Shown here: one piece after another, positions 24,501-37,994 of the stretch
How positions within the stretch are numbered: position 1 is the stretch's first letter
Layout of the letters: every line of letters starts with the position of its first letter
Assembly: GCA_029961685.1 (NCBI GenBank)
Contig: JARWKL010000008.1
Location: 34,287,619-34,351,618, forward strand
Length of the DNA stretch: 64,000 nucleotides
Direction: 5' to 3'
From: Aristolochia californica
Lineage: Eukaryota > Streptophyta > Magnoliopsida > Piperales > Aristolochiaceae
Position numbers and translations under genes: made by a program
Notes under the pieces: generated by a model
Seen by the model: only the letters and a program-made list of their open reading frames with translations
Told to the model about the DNA's origin: nothing
Database searches by the model: none

Positions 24501-26296
24501 TGCATACATAAACCTTAAAATTTTCATTTTTTGTGATCTAGTTGCAATCTTACTTTTGGTTTACGAGATAAATGGGAAATTGAAAGCTCAAGTTTTGATT
24601 GAAGAAAATAGTATACATCTAAAATGGAAATACTCACATGTTGAGAGAAATTATTCAAAAAATTGTCTGTCATTTTTAGGGATTTTAAACCCCCTCTAGT
24701 TTTTATATATTTGGCTTTGCCATCATTGGGAAAAGGGGGAGGCGGGGAATTTTTAACGGAGAGTTCACTCCCAATCCATAAGTAATTTCTTTTAAATATA
24801 TAGCCCATTATGCATGATTGACCAATAAATCACTTTACAATCATCACAGATTGTTAGGTCAGCTTTTTGTAAACGGGCAAAATAATGGCTTGTTTGACTC
24901 AGAGAAATATCCCACTGCACTTTCACTTGAGAATTTAATCAGGTTTGGATCCATAGGTCATATGCATCTTTTACAAGTTTCAAGCATACATATATCCATA
25001 TTTAAAACATGCGTAGGATCAATTTAAAAATCTTTCTTATAAAATTTGAACTTATTAGGGTGGAACTTGTGGGATTTCCCAAACTCGGATATCAAAATTT
25101 TTGTATTCATTTGTGGTATGTGACTAAATTTGGTTTACTTAATTTAGTTATTTTTTAATTTTTTTTGCATACATAAACTTTAAAATTTTCATTTTGTAGT
25201 GATCTAGTTGCAATCTTATCTTTTAATTTACGAGATAAATGAAAAATTGAAAGCTCAAGTTTTGATTTTACAAAATAGTATATATCCAAAATGGAAATAC
25301 TCTAATGTAGAGAGAGATAATTCCAAAAAGTGTCTGTCATTTTTATGGATTTTAAACTCTCTCTACTTTTATGTTTTGCTTTGCAATCGACGGGAAAAGG
25401 GGGAGGCGGGGGATTTTTAACTGAGTGTTCAGTCCCATTCGATGAGTCAATTCTTAAAAAAAATGGCCCGTTACACATGATTGACCAATAAATCACTTTG
25501 CAATCATTAGTGATTGTTCTGTGTGCTTTTTCGTAAATGGACAAAATAATGGCTTGTTTGACTAGGGTTAATATCCTACCACACGTTCACTTGAGAATTT
25601 AATCAGGTTTGCATCCATAGGTCATTTGTATCTTTAACATGTTTCAAGGATGAATATATCCATATTTAAAAAATGTGTAGGATCAATTTACAAATCTCTT
25701 TCTTATAAAATCCCAACCTATTAGGGATGAACTTGTGGGATTTCCCAAACAAGGATATCTAAATCTTTGTGTTCATTTATGGTTAGTGAATAAATTTTCT
25801 TCACTGAAATTTGTTGTTTTTAAAATTTTTTAGCATTCATCAATTGTAAAATTTTCATTTTGATGTGATCTACCTGCAATCTTATCTTTTAGTTTATGAG
25901 ATAAGTGGAAAATTGAATGCTCAAGTTTTGATTTTAGAAAATAGTATACATCTAAAATGGAAATACCCAAATGTAGAAAGAGATAATTTCAAAAAGTGTC
26001 TGTCATTTTTAGGGATTTTAAACTGTCTCTAGTTTTTATATATTTGGCTTTGCAATCGTCAGAAAAAGGGGGAGGCGAGGGATTTTTAACTGAGTGTTCA
26101 CGCCCAATCCTTAAGTCGTTTCTTTAAAAAATATAGCACGTTATGCATGATTGATGAATAAATCTCTTTACAATCATCAATGATTGTTAGGTCAACTTTT
26201 TTGTAAATTGGCAAAATAATGGCTAGTTTGACTTGTGGAAATATCCACTAGATGTTCACATGAGAATTTAATGAGGTTTGCATCCATAGGTCATTT

Positions 26297-26898
26297 GCAT
26301 TTTTAACATGTTTCAAACATGCATATATCCATATTTAAAAAATGTGTAGGATCAATTTAAAAATATCTTTCTTATAAAATTCCAACTTATTAGGGTTGAA
26401 CTTGTGGGATTTCCCAAACTTGGATATCAAATTTTTTGTGTTCATTTCTGGTGTGTGAATAAATTTTTTTTACTTAAATTCTTTATTTTTTTAATTCTTT
26501 TGCATACATAAACCTTAAAATTTTCTTTTTGATGTTATCTACTTGCAATCTTATCTTTTAGTTTATGAGATAAATAGAAAATTGAAAGCTCAAGTTTTGA
26601 TTTTAGAGAATTGTATACATCAAAAATGGAAATACTCAAATATAGACAGAGATAATTCCAAAAAGTGTCTGTCCTTTTTAGGAATTTTAAAATCTCTCTA
26701 GTTTTTATATATTTTGCATTGCAATCATCAGAAAAGGGGGACGTGGGGGATTTTTAACTGAGTGTTGACCCCCAATCCATAAGTCATTTCTTACAAAAAT
26801 ATGGCCCATTACGCATGATTGACCAATTAATCACTTTACAATCATCAATGATTGTTAGGTCAGTCTTTTGTAAATGGGCTAAATAATGGCTTGTTTGG
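26297..26898. repeat. Unit 40, 3' end deleted (602 bp spacing)
   Basis: About 66 bp are lost across the boundary between units 40 and 41. GACTTGGGTAAA-type sequence joins directly to ACATGTTTCAAGC near 26908, removing the TCACTTGAGAATTTAATC motif and the usual unit start. The breakpoint shares AA with both parent sites. Confidence 0.85.
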
Positions 26899-27568
26899 CT
26901 TGGGTAAACATGTTTCAAGCATGCTTAAATCCATATTTAAAACATGTGTAGGATCAATTTAAAAATCTCTTTGTTATAAAATTTCGACCTAGTTGGGTTG
27001 AACTTGTGGGTTTTCCAAAACTAGGATATCAAAAAATTTGTGTTCATTTGAGGTGTGTGAATAAATTTTCTTAATTTAAATTTGTAGTTTTATTAATTTT
27101 TTTGCATTCATAAACTATTAAAGTTTGATTTTGTTATGATCTACTTGCAATCTAATCTTTTAGTTTACAAGATAAAAGGAAAATTGAAAGCTCAAGTTTT
27201 GATTTTATAAAATAGTATACATCTTAAATGGAAATACTCAAATGTAGCGAGATATAATTACAAAAAGTGACTGTCATTTTTATGGATTTTAAACTCTCTC
27301 AAGTTTTTAGATATTTGGCTTTGCAATCATCGGGAAAAGGGGGAGGCGGGGGATTTTTAACTGACTGTTCACTCCCAATCAAAAAGTCATTTCTAATAAA
27401 AATATAGCCCATTACGCATGATTGACCAATAGATCACTTTACAATCATCAATTATTGTTAGGTCAATTTTTTTGTAAATAGGCAAAATAATGGATTGTTT
27501 GACTAGGGTAAATATCCCACCGAACGTTCACTTGAGAATTTAATCAGGTTTGCCTCCATAGGTCATTT
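26899..27568. repeat. Unit 41, chimeric between two unit types
   Basis: The 5' part has GCTTAAATCC, CTCTTTGTTATAAAA and GTGGGTTTTCC, as in units 57 (37500) and 69 (45327). From about 27030 it has TGTAGTTTTATTAATTT, CAAGATAAAAGG and TTATAAAATAGTATAC, as in units 42 (27569) and 71 (46667). Its tail has CCAATAGATCAC and CATCAATTATTG, as in units 69 and 70. A gene-conversion or crossover junction inside the unit explains why copy A is one unit shorter at this point. Confidence 0.7.
27332..27352 (+). repeat. G-rich box of the satellite unit (example copy)
   Basis: Most units contain a run of the form GGGAAAAGGGGGAGGCGGGGG followed by ATTTTTAACTGAG; this copy is typical. It is the only strongly G-rich part of an otherwise AT-rich unit. 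Its four closely spaced G runs (3, 5, 2, 5) could support a two-layer G-quadruplex, which is inference. The TRIM at 12975 and the long G run at 1753 both fall in this box. Confidence 0.7.
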
Positions 27569-29561
27569 GCATCGTTAACATGTTTCAAGCATGCATATAT
27601 CCATATTTAAAACATGTGTAGAATCAATTTAAAAATATTTCTTATAAAATTCCAACCTATTATGGTTGAAATTGTGGGATTTCCCAAACTAGGATATCAA
27701 AAATTTTGTGTTCATTTGTGGTGTGTGAATAAATTTTCTTAACTTAAATTTGTAGTTTTATTAATTTTTTTGCATTCATAAACTGTAAAATTTTCATTTT
27801 CTAATGATCTACTTGCAATCTAATCTTTTAGTTTACAAGATAAATGGAAAATTGAAAGCTCAAGTTTTGATTTTATAAAATAGTATACATCTTAAATAGA
27901 AATGCTCAAATGTAGAGAGTGATAATTCCAAAAAGTGACTGTCCTTTTTAGGGATTTTAAACTCTCTGTAGTTTTTATATATTTGGCTTTCCTATTGTCG
28001 GGAAAAGGAAGAGGCAAAGTATTTTGGACTGAGTGTTCACTCCCAATCCATAAGTCATTTCTTACTAAAATATAGCTTCTTACACATGATTGACCAATAA
28101 ATCACTTTACAATCCTCAATGATTGTTAGGTCAGATTTTTTGTAAATGGGCAAAAAAATGGTTGTTTGACTAGGGTAAATATCCCACCGAACGTTCACTT
28201 GAGAATTTAATCTGGTTTGCATCCATTGGTCATTTGAATCTTTAACATGTTTCAGGCATGCATATATCCACATTTAAAACATGTGTAGGATCAATTTAAA
28301 AATCTCTTTCTTATAAAATTCCAACCTATTAGGGTTGAACTTGTGGGTTTCTCAAACTTGGAAATCAAAACTTTTGTGTTCATTTCTGGTGTGTGAACAA
28401 ATTTTCTTTACTTAATTTTTTTTTTAAGTTGTTTGCATACAAAAACCTTAAAATTTTCATTTTCGTGTAATTTAGGTTCAATATGATCTTTTAATTTACG
28501 AGATAAATGGAAAATTGATAGCTCAAGTTTTGATTTTAGAAAATTGTATACATCTAAAATGGAAATACTCAAATGTAGAGAGAGAGAATTCCAAAAACTT
28601 TCTGTCATTTTTAGGGATTTTAAACTCTCCCTAGTTTTTATATATTTGGCTTTCCTATCGTCAAGAAAAGGGGGAGGCGGGAAATTTTGAAGTGAGCGTT
28701 CACTGCCAATCCATAAGTCATTTCTTACAAAAATATAGCCCGTTACGCATGATTGACCAATAAATCACTTTACAACCATCAATGATTGTTTGAACAACTT
28801 TTTTGTAAATGGGAGAAAAATGGTTGTTTGACTTGGGTAAATATCGCACCACATGTTCACTTTAGAATTTAATCCGGTTTGCATCCATAGGTCATTTGCA
28901 TCTTTAACATGTTTCAAGCATGCATTTATCCATAATTAAAACATGAGTAGGATCAATTTAAAAATCCTTTTCTTAGAAAATTCCAACCTATTAGGGTTGA
29001 ACTTATGGGATTTCCCAAACTTGGATATCAAAATTTTTGTGTTCTTTTCTTGTGTGAGAATAAATTTTCATTATTAATTTTTTTTTTTAATTTTTTTTGC
29101 ATTCGTTAGCATTAAAATTTGCATTTTGGAGTGATCTAGTTGCAATATTATCTTTTAGTTTACTAGATAAATGGAAAATTGAAAGCACAAGTTTTGATTT
29201 TAGAAAATAGTATACATCTAAAATGGAAAAACTCAAATGTAGAGAGATAATTTCAACAAGTGTTTGTCATTTTTTGGAATTTTAAACTCTCTCTAGTTTT
29301 TATAAATTTGACTTTGCAATCGTCGGGAAAAGGGGAAGGCTAGGGATTTTTAACGGAGTGTTCACTCCCAATCCATAAGTTATTTATTAAAAAAATATGC
29401 CCATTACGCATTATTGACCAATAAATCACTTTCCAATCATCACTGATTGTTAGGTCAACTTTTTTTGTAAATGGGCAAAATAATGGCTTTTTTGACTTGG
29501 GGAAATATCCAACCGCACGTTCACATGAGAATTTAATCAAGTTTGCATCCATAGGTCATTT
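27569..29561. repeat. Three-unit block (units 42-44), repeated at 46667-48661
   Basis: Unit 42 has CAATCTAATC and TTATAAAATAGTATAC. Unit 43 has GTGTGAACAAATT, AAAATTGTATAC and TCGTCAAGAAAAGG. Unit 44 has a GCATTTATCC start, TTAGCATTAAAATTTGC, TTTACTAGATAAATGG, ATTTGACTTTGC and AAGTTATTTATTAAAA. Units 71-73 carry the same marks in the same order at offsets of 19,094-19,104 bp. No gene is seen. Confidence 0.8.
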
Positions 29562-32500
29562 GCATCTGTAACATGTTTCAAGCATGCATATATCCATATT
29601 TAAAACACGAGTAAGATCAATTTAAAAATCTGTTTCTTATTAAATTTCAACCTATTAGGGTTGAACTTGTGGGATGTCCCAAACTTGGATATCAAAAATT
29701 TTGTGTTTATTTCTGGGGTGTGAATAAATTTTCATTACTTAAATTTGTTGTTTTTTAACTTTTTTTTGCATACAAAAACCTTAAAATTTTCATTTTTTTT
29801 GTTATCTAGTTGCAATTTTATCTTTTAATTTACGAGATAAATGAAAAATTGAAAGATCAAGTTTTGATTTTAGAAAATAGTATACATCTAAAATGGATAT
29901 ACACAAATGTAGAGAGAGATAATTCCAAAAAGTGTGTATCACTTTTAGGGATTTTAAACTCTCTCTAGGTTTTATATATTTGGCTTTGCAATCATCGGGA
30001 AAAGGAGGAGGCGGGGGATTTTTAACGGAGTGTTCACTCCAAATCCCAAAGTAATTTGTTACAAAAATATAGCCCCATTACGCATGATTGACCAATCAAT
30101 CACTTTACAATCATCACTGATTGTTAGATCAGTTTTTTGTAAATGGACAAAATAATGGCTTGTTTGACTTGGGTAAATTTCCCATCGCACATTCACTTGA
30201 GAATTAATCAGGTTTGGATCCATAGGTCATTTGCATCATTAACATGTTTCAAGCATGCTTATATCCATATTTAAAACATGTGAAAGATCAATTTAAAAAT
30301 CTCTTTCTTATAAAATTCCAATCTACTTGGGTTGAACTTGTGGGATTTCCCAAACATGGATATCAAAATTTTTGTGGTGTATGAATAAATTTTTATTACT
30401 TAAATTTTTTGTTTTTAAAATTTTTTTGCATAAATAATCCTTAAAATTTTCATTTTGTAGTGATCTAGTAATCTTATCTTTTAGTTTACGAGATAAATGG
30501 AAAATTGAAAGCTCATGTTTTGATTTTACAAAATAGAATACATCTAAAATGGAAATAAACAAATGTAGAGAGAGATAATTCCAAAAAGTGTCTGTCATTT
30601 GTAGGGATCTTAAACTCTCTCTAGTTTTTATATATTTGGCTTTGGAATAGACGGGAAAAGGGGGAGGCAGGGGATTTTTAACTGAGTGTTCACTCCCAAT
30701 CCATGAGTCATTTCATACTAAAATATGGTTGTTACACATGATTGACCAATAAATCACTTTACAATCATTAATGATTGTTAGGTCAACTTTTTTGTAAATA
30801 GGCAAAATAATGGCTTGTTTGACTTGGGGAAATATCCCACCGTACATTCACTTGAGAATTTAATCAGGTTTGCATCCACAGGTCATTTGCATCTTTAACA
30901 TGTTTCAAGCATGCATATATCCATATTTAAAACATGTGGTGGATAAATTTAAAAATCTCTTTCTTATAAAATTCCAACCTATTAGGGTTGAACTCCTAGG
31001 ATTTCCCAAACTAGGATCTCAAAATTTTTGTGTTCATTTGTGGTGTGTGAATAAATTTTCTTTTCTAAAATTTGTTGTTTTTTAATTTTTTTTGCACACA
31101 TAAACTGAAAAATGTTCATTATGTTGAGATCTAGATGCAATCTTATCTTTTAGTTTACGAGATAAATGGAAAATTGAAAGTTCAAGTTTTTTATTTTAGA
31201 AAATAGTATACATCTGAAATGGAAATACTCAAATGTAGAGAGATAATTCCAAAAAGTGTCTGTCATTTTTAGGGATTTAAAACTCTCTCTAGTTTTTATA
31301 GATTTGGCTAGCCTATCCTCGAGAAAAGGGGGAGGCGGGGGATTTTTAACTGAGTGTTCATTCCTAATCCATAAGTCATTTCTTACACAAATATAGCCCA
31401 TTACGCATGATTGACCAAGAAATCACTTCACAATCATCACTGATTGTTAGGTCAATGTTTTAGTAAATGGGCAAAATAATGGCTTGTTTGACTTGGGGCA
31501 ATATCCCAACGCACGTTCACTTGAGAATTTAATCAGGTTTGTATCCGTAGGACATTTGCATCTTTAACATGTTTCAAGCATGCATATATCCATATTTAAA
31601 ACATGAGTAGGATCAATTTAAAAATCTCTTTCTTATAAAATTCCAACCTATTATGGTTGAACTTGTGGGATTTGTAAAACTTTAATATCAAAATTTTGTG
31701 TTCATTTTTTGTGTGTGAATAAATAGTTTTTAGTTAAATTTTTGTTTTTTTAATTTTTTTGTATACAAAACCTTAAAATTTTCATTTTCTTGTGATCTAG
31801 TTGCAATCTGATCTTTTAGTTTATGAGATAAATGGAAAATTGATTGTTCAAGTTTTGATGTTAGACAATAGTACACATCTAAAATGGAAATACTCAAATG
31901 TAGAGAGAGACAATTCCAAAAATTGTCTGTCATTTTTAGGGATTTTAAAATCTCCCTAGTTTTTATATATTTGGTTTTCCTATTGTCGGGAAAAGGAGGA
32001 GGCGAGGTATTTTCAACTGAGTGTTCACTCCCAATCCATAAGTCATTTCTTACAAAAATATAGCCCGTTACCCATGATTGACCAATAAATCACTTCACAA
32101 TCATCAATGATTGTAAGTTCAATTTTTTTTGTAAATAGGCAAAATAATGGCTTGCCTTACTTGGGTAAATATCCCTCCGCACGTTCACTTGAGAATTTAA
32201 TCAGGTTTGCATCCATATGTCATTTGCATCTATAACATGTTTAAAGCATGCTTATAACCATACTTAAAAATGTTTAGGATCAATTTAAAAATCTATTTCT
32301 TATAAAATTCCAACCTATTACAGTTGAACTTGTGGGATTTCCCAAACTTGGATATCGGAATTTTTGTGTTCATTTGAGGTGTGTGAATAAATTTTCTTTT
32401 CATAAATTTGTTGTTTTTTTAATTTTTTTGCAAACATAAGCTGTAATTTTTTTTATTTTTTTTTTTGTGATCTAGTTTCCATCTTATCTTGTAGTTTACG

Positions 32501-35500
32501 AGATAAATGGAAAAGTGATTGCTCAAGTTTTGATTTTAGAAAATAGTATACATCTAAATGGAAATACTCAAATGTAGAGAGATAATCCCAAAAAGTGTCT
32601 GTAATTTTTAGGGATTTTAAAATCTCTCTGGTTTTTATATATTTGGCTTTGGAATCGTAGGGAAAAGGGGGAGGCGAGGGATTTTTAACATAGTGCTGAT
32701 TCCCAATCCATAAGTCATTTCTTACAAAAATATAGCCCGTTATGCATGATTGACCAATAAATCACTTTACAATCATCAATGATTGTTAGGTCAGCTTTTT
32801 GTAAATAGGCAAAATAATGGTTTGTTTGACTTGGGTAAATATCCCATTGCATGTTCACATGAGAATTTAATAAGGTTTGGGTCCATAGGTCATTTGCATC
32901 TTTAACATGTTTCAAGCATACATATATCCATATTTAAAACATGCGTAGGATCAATTTAAAAATATCTTTCTTATAAAATTCCAACCTATTAGGGTTGAAC
33001 TTGTGATTTCCCAAACTTGGATATCAAAAATTTTGTGTTCATTTTTGTTGTGTGAATTAATTTTCTTTACTTAAATTTGTTGTTTTTTTAATTTTTTTTC
33101 CATACATAAACCTTAAAATTTTTATTTTGTAGTGATCTAGTTGCAATCTTATCTTTTAGTTTACGAGGTAAAAAGAAAATTAAAAGTTCAAGTTTTGATT
33201 TTGCAAAATAGTATATATCTAAAATGGAAATACTCGAATGTATGGAGAGATAATTTCCAAAAGTGTCTATGATTTTCTCTAGTTTTTAATATTTGACTTT
33301 GCAATCGTTGGGAAAAGGGGAGGAGGGGGATTTTTAATTGAGTGTTCACTCCCAATCCATAAGTCATTTCTAACAAAAATATAGCCGCTACGCATGATTG
33401 ACAAATAAATCACTTTACAATCATCAAAGATTGTTAGGTAAGTTTTCTTGTAAATGGGTAAAATAATGGCTTGTTTGACTTGGGGAAATATCCCAACGCA
33501 TGTTCACTTGAGAATTTAATCAAGTTTGTATCCATTGGTCATTTGCCTCTTTAACTTCTTTCAAGTATGCATATATCCATATTTAAAACATGTGTAGGAT
33601 CAATTTAAAAATCTTTTTTTATAAAATTCCAACCTATTAGGGTTGAACTTGTGGGATTTCTAAAACTTGGATATCAAAATTGTTTTGTTCATTTCTGGTG
33701 TGTGAATAAATTTTCTTTACTTAAATTAGATGTAATTTTTTTTGGCATCCATAAACCTTAAAATTTTCATTTTGTTGTGTTCTAGTTGCAATCTGATCTT
33801 TTAGTTTACGACATACATGGAAAATTGATAGCTCAAGTTTTGATTTTAGAAAATTTTATACATCTAAAATGGAAATACTCAAATGTAGAGAGAGATAATT
33901 CCAAAAAGTGTTTGTCATTTTTAGGAATTTTAAATTCTCTCTAGTTTTTATATATTTGGCTTTCCAATTGTCGGGAACAGGGGGTGGCGCGGTATTTTGA
34001 ACTGAGTGTTCACTCCCAATCCATAAATCATTTCTTAAAAAATATAGCCCGTTACGCATGATTGACCAATAAATCAATTTACAATCATCAATGGTTGTCT
34101 GTTTAGTTTTTAGTAAATGGGAAAAAAATGGCTTGTTTTACTTGGGTAAATATCCCATCGCACGTTCACTTGAGAATTTAATCAGGTTTGGATCCATAGG
34201 TCATTTGCATCTTTAGCATGTTTCAAGCATGCTTATATCCATATTTAAAACATGAGTTGAATCAATTTAAAAATCTCTTTCTTATAAAATTCCAACCTAC
34301 TTGGGTTGAACTTGTGGGATTTCCCAAATTGGATATCAAAATTTTTGTGTTCAATTGTGGTTTGTGAATAAATTTGCTTTACTTATTTTGTTGTTTTTTA
34401 ATTTTTTGCATAAATAAACCTTAAAATTTTCATTTTGTAGTGATCTAGTGGCAATCTTATCTTTTAGTTTACGAGATAAATGGAAAAGTGAAAGCTCTAG
34501 TTTTGATTTTTGGAAATAGTATACATCTAAAATGGACACACTCAAATGTAGAGAGAGATAATTCTAAAAAGTGTCTATCATTTTTAGGGATTTTAAACTG
34601 TCTCTAGTTTTTATATATTTGGCTTTGTAATCATCGGGAAAAGGGGGTGGCGGGGGATTTTTAACTGAGTGTTGACTCCCAATCCATAAGTAATTTCTTA
34701 AAAAAATATAGCCCATTACGCATGATTCATCAATAAATCACTTTTAATTCATTACTGATTGTTAGGACAATTTTTTTTGTAAGTGGGCAAAAAAATGGTT
34801 GTTTGACTTGGGTAAATATCTCACCACTCTTTCACTTGAAAATTTAATCAAGTTTGCATCTATAGGTCAGTTGCATCTTTAACATGTTTCAAGGATGCAT
34901 ATATCCATACTTAAATCATGAGTAGGATCAATTTAAAAATCTCTTTCTTATGAAATTCCAAACTATTAGGGTTGAACTTCTGGGTATTCTCAAAATTGGA
35001 AATCAAAATTTTTGTGTTCATTTTTGGTGTGTGAATAAATTTTCTTTACTTAAATTTGTAGTTTTTAAATTTTTTGCATACATAAACCTTAAAATTATCA
35101 TTTTTTTGTGATCTAGTTGCAATCTTATCTTTTTGTTTACGATATAAATGAAAAATTGAAAGCTCATATTTTGATTTTAGAAAATAGTATACATCTAAAA
35201 TGGAAATACACAAATGTAGAGAGAAATTATTCCAAAAATTGTCTGTCATTTTTTGGGATTTTAAACTCCCTGTAGTTTTTATATATTTGGCTTTGCCATC
35301 ATCAGGAAAAGGGGGAGGCGGGGGATTTTTTACGGAGTGTTCACTACCAATCCATAAGTGATTTCTTTCAAAAATATAGCCCATTATGCATGATTGACCA
35401 ATAAATCACTTTACAATCATCACTGATTGTTAGGTCAGTTTTTTTGTAAATGGACGAAATAATGGTTTGTTTGACTTGGAGAAATATCCCACCACACGTT

Positions 35501-36209
35501 CACTTGAGAATTTAATCAGGTTTGGATCCATAGGTCATTTGCATCTTTAACAAGTATCAATGATACATATATCCATATTTAAAACATGCGTACGATCAAG
35601 TTAAAAATCTATTTCTTATCAAATTCTAACCTATTAGGGTTGAACTTGAGGGATTTCCTCAATTTGGATATCAAAATTTTTGTGTTCATTTGTGGGGTGT
35701 AAATAAATTTGCTTTACTGAATTTATTTGTTTTTTTAATTTTTATGCATACATAAACTTTAAATTTTTCATTTTTTAGTGAACTAGTTGCAATCTTATCT
35801 TTTACTTTACGAGATAAATGGAAATTTGAAAGCTCAAGTTTTGATTTTACAAAATAGTATACATCTAAAATGGAAATACTCAAATGTAGAGAGAAATAAT
35901 TCCAAAAAGTACTGTCATATTTAGGGATTTTAAATTCACTCTAGCTTTTACATATTTGGCTTTGCAATCGACGGGAAAAGGGGGAGGCGGAGAATTTTTA
36001 ACTGAGTGTTCACTCCCATTCCATGAGTCATTTCTTACAAAAATATGGCCCGTTACACATGATTGACCAATAAATCACTTTACAATCATCAATGATCGTT
36101 ATGTCAGTTTTTTTGTAAATGGGCAAAATAATGACTTGTTTGACTTGGGTAAATATCCCACCGCACGTTCACTTGATTATTTAATCAGGTTTCCATGCAT
36201 AGGTCATTT

Positions 36210-36833
36210 GCATCTTTAATATGTTTCAAGCATGCATACATCCATATTTAAAACATGTGCAGGATATTTTTTAAAATCTCTTTCTTATAAAATTCCAACC
36301 TATTAGCTAGGATATCAAAATCTTTGTGTTTTTTTGTGGTGTGTGAATAAATTTTCTTTACTTAAATTTTTTATTTTTAAAATTTTTTGCATTCATAAAC
36401 TGTAAAATTTTCATTTTGTTTGATCTACTTGCAATCTTATCTTTTAGTTTATGAGAACTCAAGTTTTGATTTTAGAAAATAGTATATATCTAAACTGGAA
36501 ATACCCAAATGTAGGGAGAGATAATTCTAAAAAGTGTCTATCATTTTTAGGGATTTTAAACTCTCTCTAGTTTTTATATTTGGCTTTGCAATCGTCACAA
36601 AAAGGGAGAGGCGGGGGATTTTTAACTGAGTGTTCACTCCCAATCCTTAAGTCATTTCTTACAAAAATATAGCACCTTATGCATGATTGACGAATAAATC
36701 ACTTTACAATCATCAATGATTGTTTGGTCAACTTTTTTGTAAATGGGAAAAATAATGGCTAGTTTGACGTGGGGAAATATCCCACTACAAGTTCACTTGA
36801 GAATTTAATGAGTTTTGCATCCATAAGTGATTA
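36210..36833. repeat. Unit 55 with two small deletions (624 bp)
   Basis: After CCAACCTATTAG at 36306 the GGGTTGAACTTGTGG segment is missing and the sequence goes on with CTAGGATATC. After TTTATGAG at 36455 the GATAAATGGAAAATTG segment is missing. The equivalents of this unit in copies A (25628) and C (43994) are full length. Confidence 0.8.
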
Positions 36834-37499
36834 GCATCTTTAACATGTTTCAAGCATGCATATATCCATATTTAAAACATGTGTTGGATCAATTTAAAAA
36901 TCTCTTTCTTATAAAATTTCAACCTATTAGGGTTGAACTTGTGGGATTTCCCAAACTTGGATATCAAAATTTTTGTGTTCGTTTCTGGTGTCTGAATTAA
37001 TTTATTTACTTAAATTTGTAGTTTTTTTTAATTGTTTTGCATACTTAAACCTTAAAATTTTCTTTTTGTTGTGATCTACTTGCAATCTTATCTTTTAGTT
37101 TACGAGATAAATGGAAAATTGAAAGCTCAGGTTTTGATTTTAGAAAATATTATACATCTAAAATGGAAATACTCAAATGTAGAGAGATAATTTCAAAAAT
37201 TGTCTGTCATTTTTAGGGATTTTAAAATCTCTCTAGTTTTTATATATTTGGCTTTGCAATCATCGGAAAACGGGGAGGCGGGGAATTTTTAATTGGGTGT
37301 TGACTCGCAATCCATAAGTCATTTCTTTCAAAAATATGGCCCCTTACGCATGATTGACCCATAAATCACTTTACAATCATCAATGACTATTAGGTCAACA
37401 TTTTGAAAATGGGCTAAATAATGGCTTGTTTGACTTGGGTAAAAATCCCACCGCACGTTCACTGGATAATTTAATTAGGTTTGGATCCATAGGTCATTT

Positions 37500-37994
37500 G
37501 CATCTTTGACATGTTTCAAGCATGTTTAAATCCATATTTAAAACATGTGTAGGATCAATTTAAAAATATCTTTGTTATAAAATTTCAACCTACTTAGGTT
37601 GAACTTGTGGGTTTTCCCAAACTTGGGTATCAATATTTTTGTGTTCATTTCTGGTGTGTGAAGAAATTTCCTTTACTTAAATTTGTTGTTTTTTAAATAT
37701 TTTTGCGTACATAAACCTTAAAATTTTCTTTTTGTAGTGATCTAGTTGCTATCTTATCTTTTAGTTTACAAGATAAATGGAAAATTGAAAGCTCAAGTTT
37801 TGATTTTACAAAATAGTATACATCTAAAATGAAAATACTCAAATGTAGAGAGAGATAATTCCAAAAAGTGTCTGTCATTTTTAGGGATTTTAAACTCTCC
37901 CAAGTTTTTATATAATTTACTTTGCAATCGTTGGGAAAAGGGGAGGCGGGGGATTTTTAACTGACTGTTCACTACCAATCCATAAGTCATTTCT
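37500..37994. repeat. Unit 57, 3' quarter deleted (495 bp)
   Basis: About 173 bp are lost. TTTCTTACAA near 37998 joins directly to GCATGCATGTTTCAAGC, skipping the GATTGACCAATAAATCAC region, the short palindrome and the unit end. This junction also marks the end of higher-order copy B. Confidence 0.85.

Larger units (their letters stand above)
20296..27568. repeat. Higher-order repeat block, copy A (units 31-41)
   Basis: The order of distinctive unit variants here recurs at 29562-37994 and 38664-45997. Marks in order are as follows. Unit 31 has GAAAGATCAAG, GGTTTTATATATTTGG and AATCCCTAAGTAATTTC. Unit 32 has GAATACATC, GGAAATAAAC and ATGGTTGTTACACATG. Units 33-35 have CAATCTGATC and a GGTATTTTGAAC or GTATTTTGAAC motif. 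Unit 36 (23643) has GATTCATCAATAAATCAC and GGTTAGTTGC. Unit 37 has GAAATTATTC. Unit 38 has ACAAGTTTCAAGCATAC and ACATGCGTAGG. Unit 39 has AACAAGGATATC. Units 40-41 have a GATGTTATC motif and then GCTTAAATCC. Relative to copy B this copy lacks the equivalents of units 47 and 49. The 28-bp fold-back at 21483 is private to it. Confidence 0.75.
29562..37994. repeat. Higher-order repeat block, copy B (units 45-57)
   Basis: This is the most complete copy of the recurring order, with 13 units. It begins with a GAAAGATCAAG unit (29562). Next come a GGAAATAAAC unit (30233), a GAACTCCTAGG unit with GGCTAGCC (30889), a CAATCTGATC unit with GGTATTTTCAAC (31558) and an ATCTTGTAG unit (32226). A TTTTGCAAAATAG unit (32896) and a second CAATCTGATC unit (33545) follow. 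Then come the GATTCATCAATAAATCAC unit (34207), the GAAATTATTCC unit (34873), the CATGCGTACG unit (35541) and units at 36210, 36834 and 37500. The start is 9,266 bp after copy A's and 9,102 bp before copy C's. Confidence 0.75.

Noticed and set aside
35046..35384. Minus-strand frame of 112 codons as a possible gene
   Set aside because: It is one instance of a frame present in every unit. Most copies are shortened by stops or frameshifts, and no start signal or family resemblance supports it.
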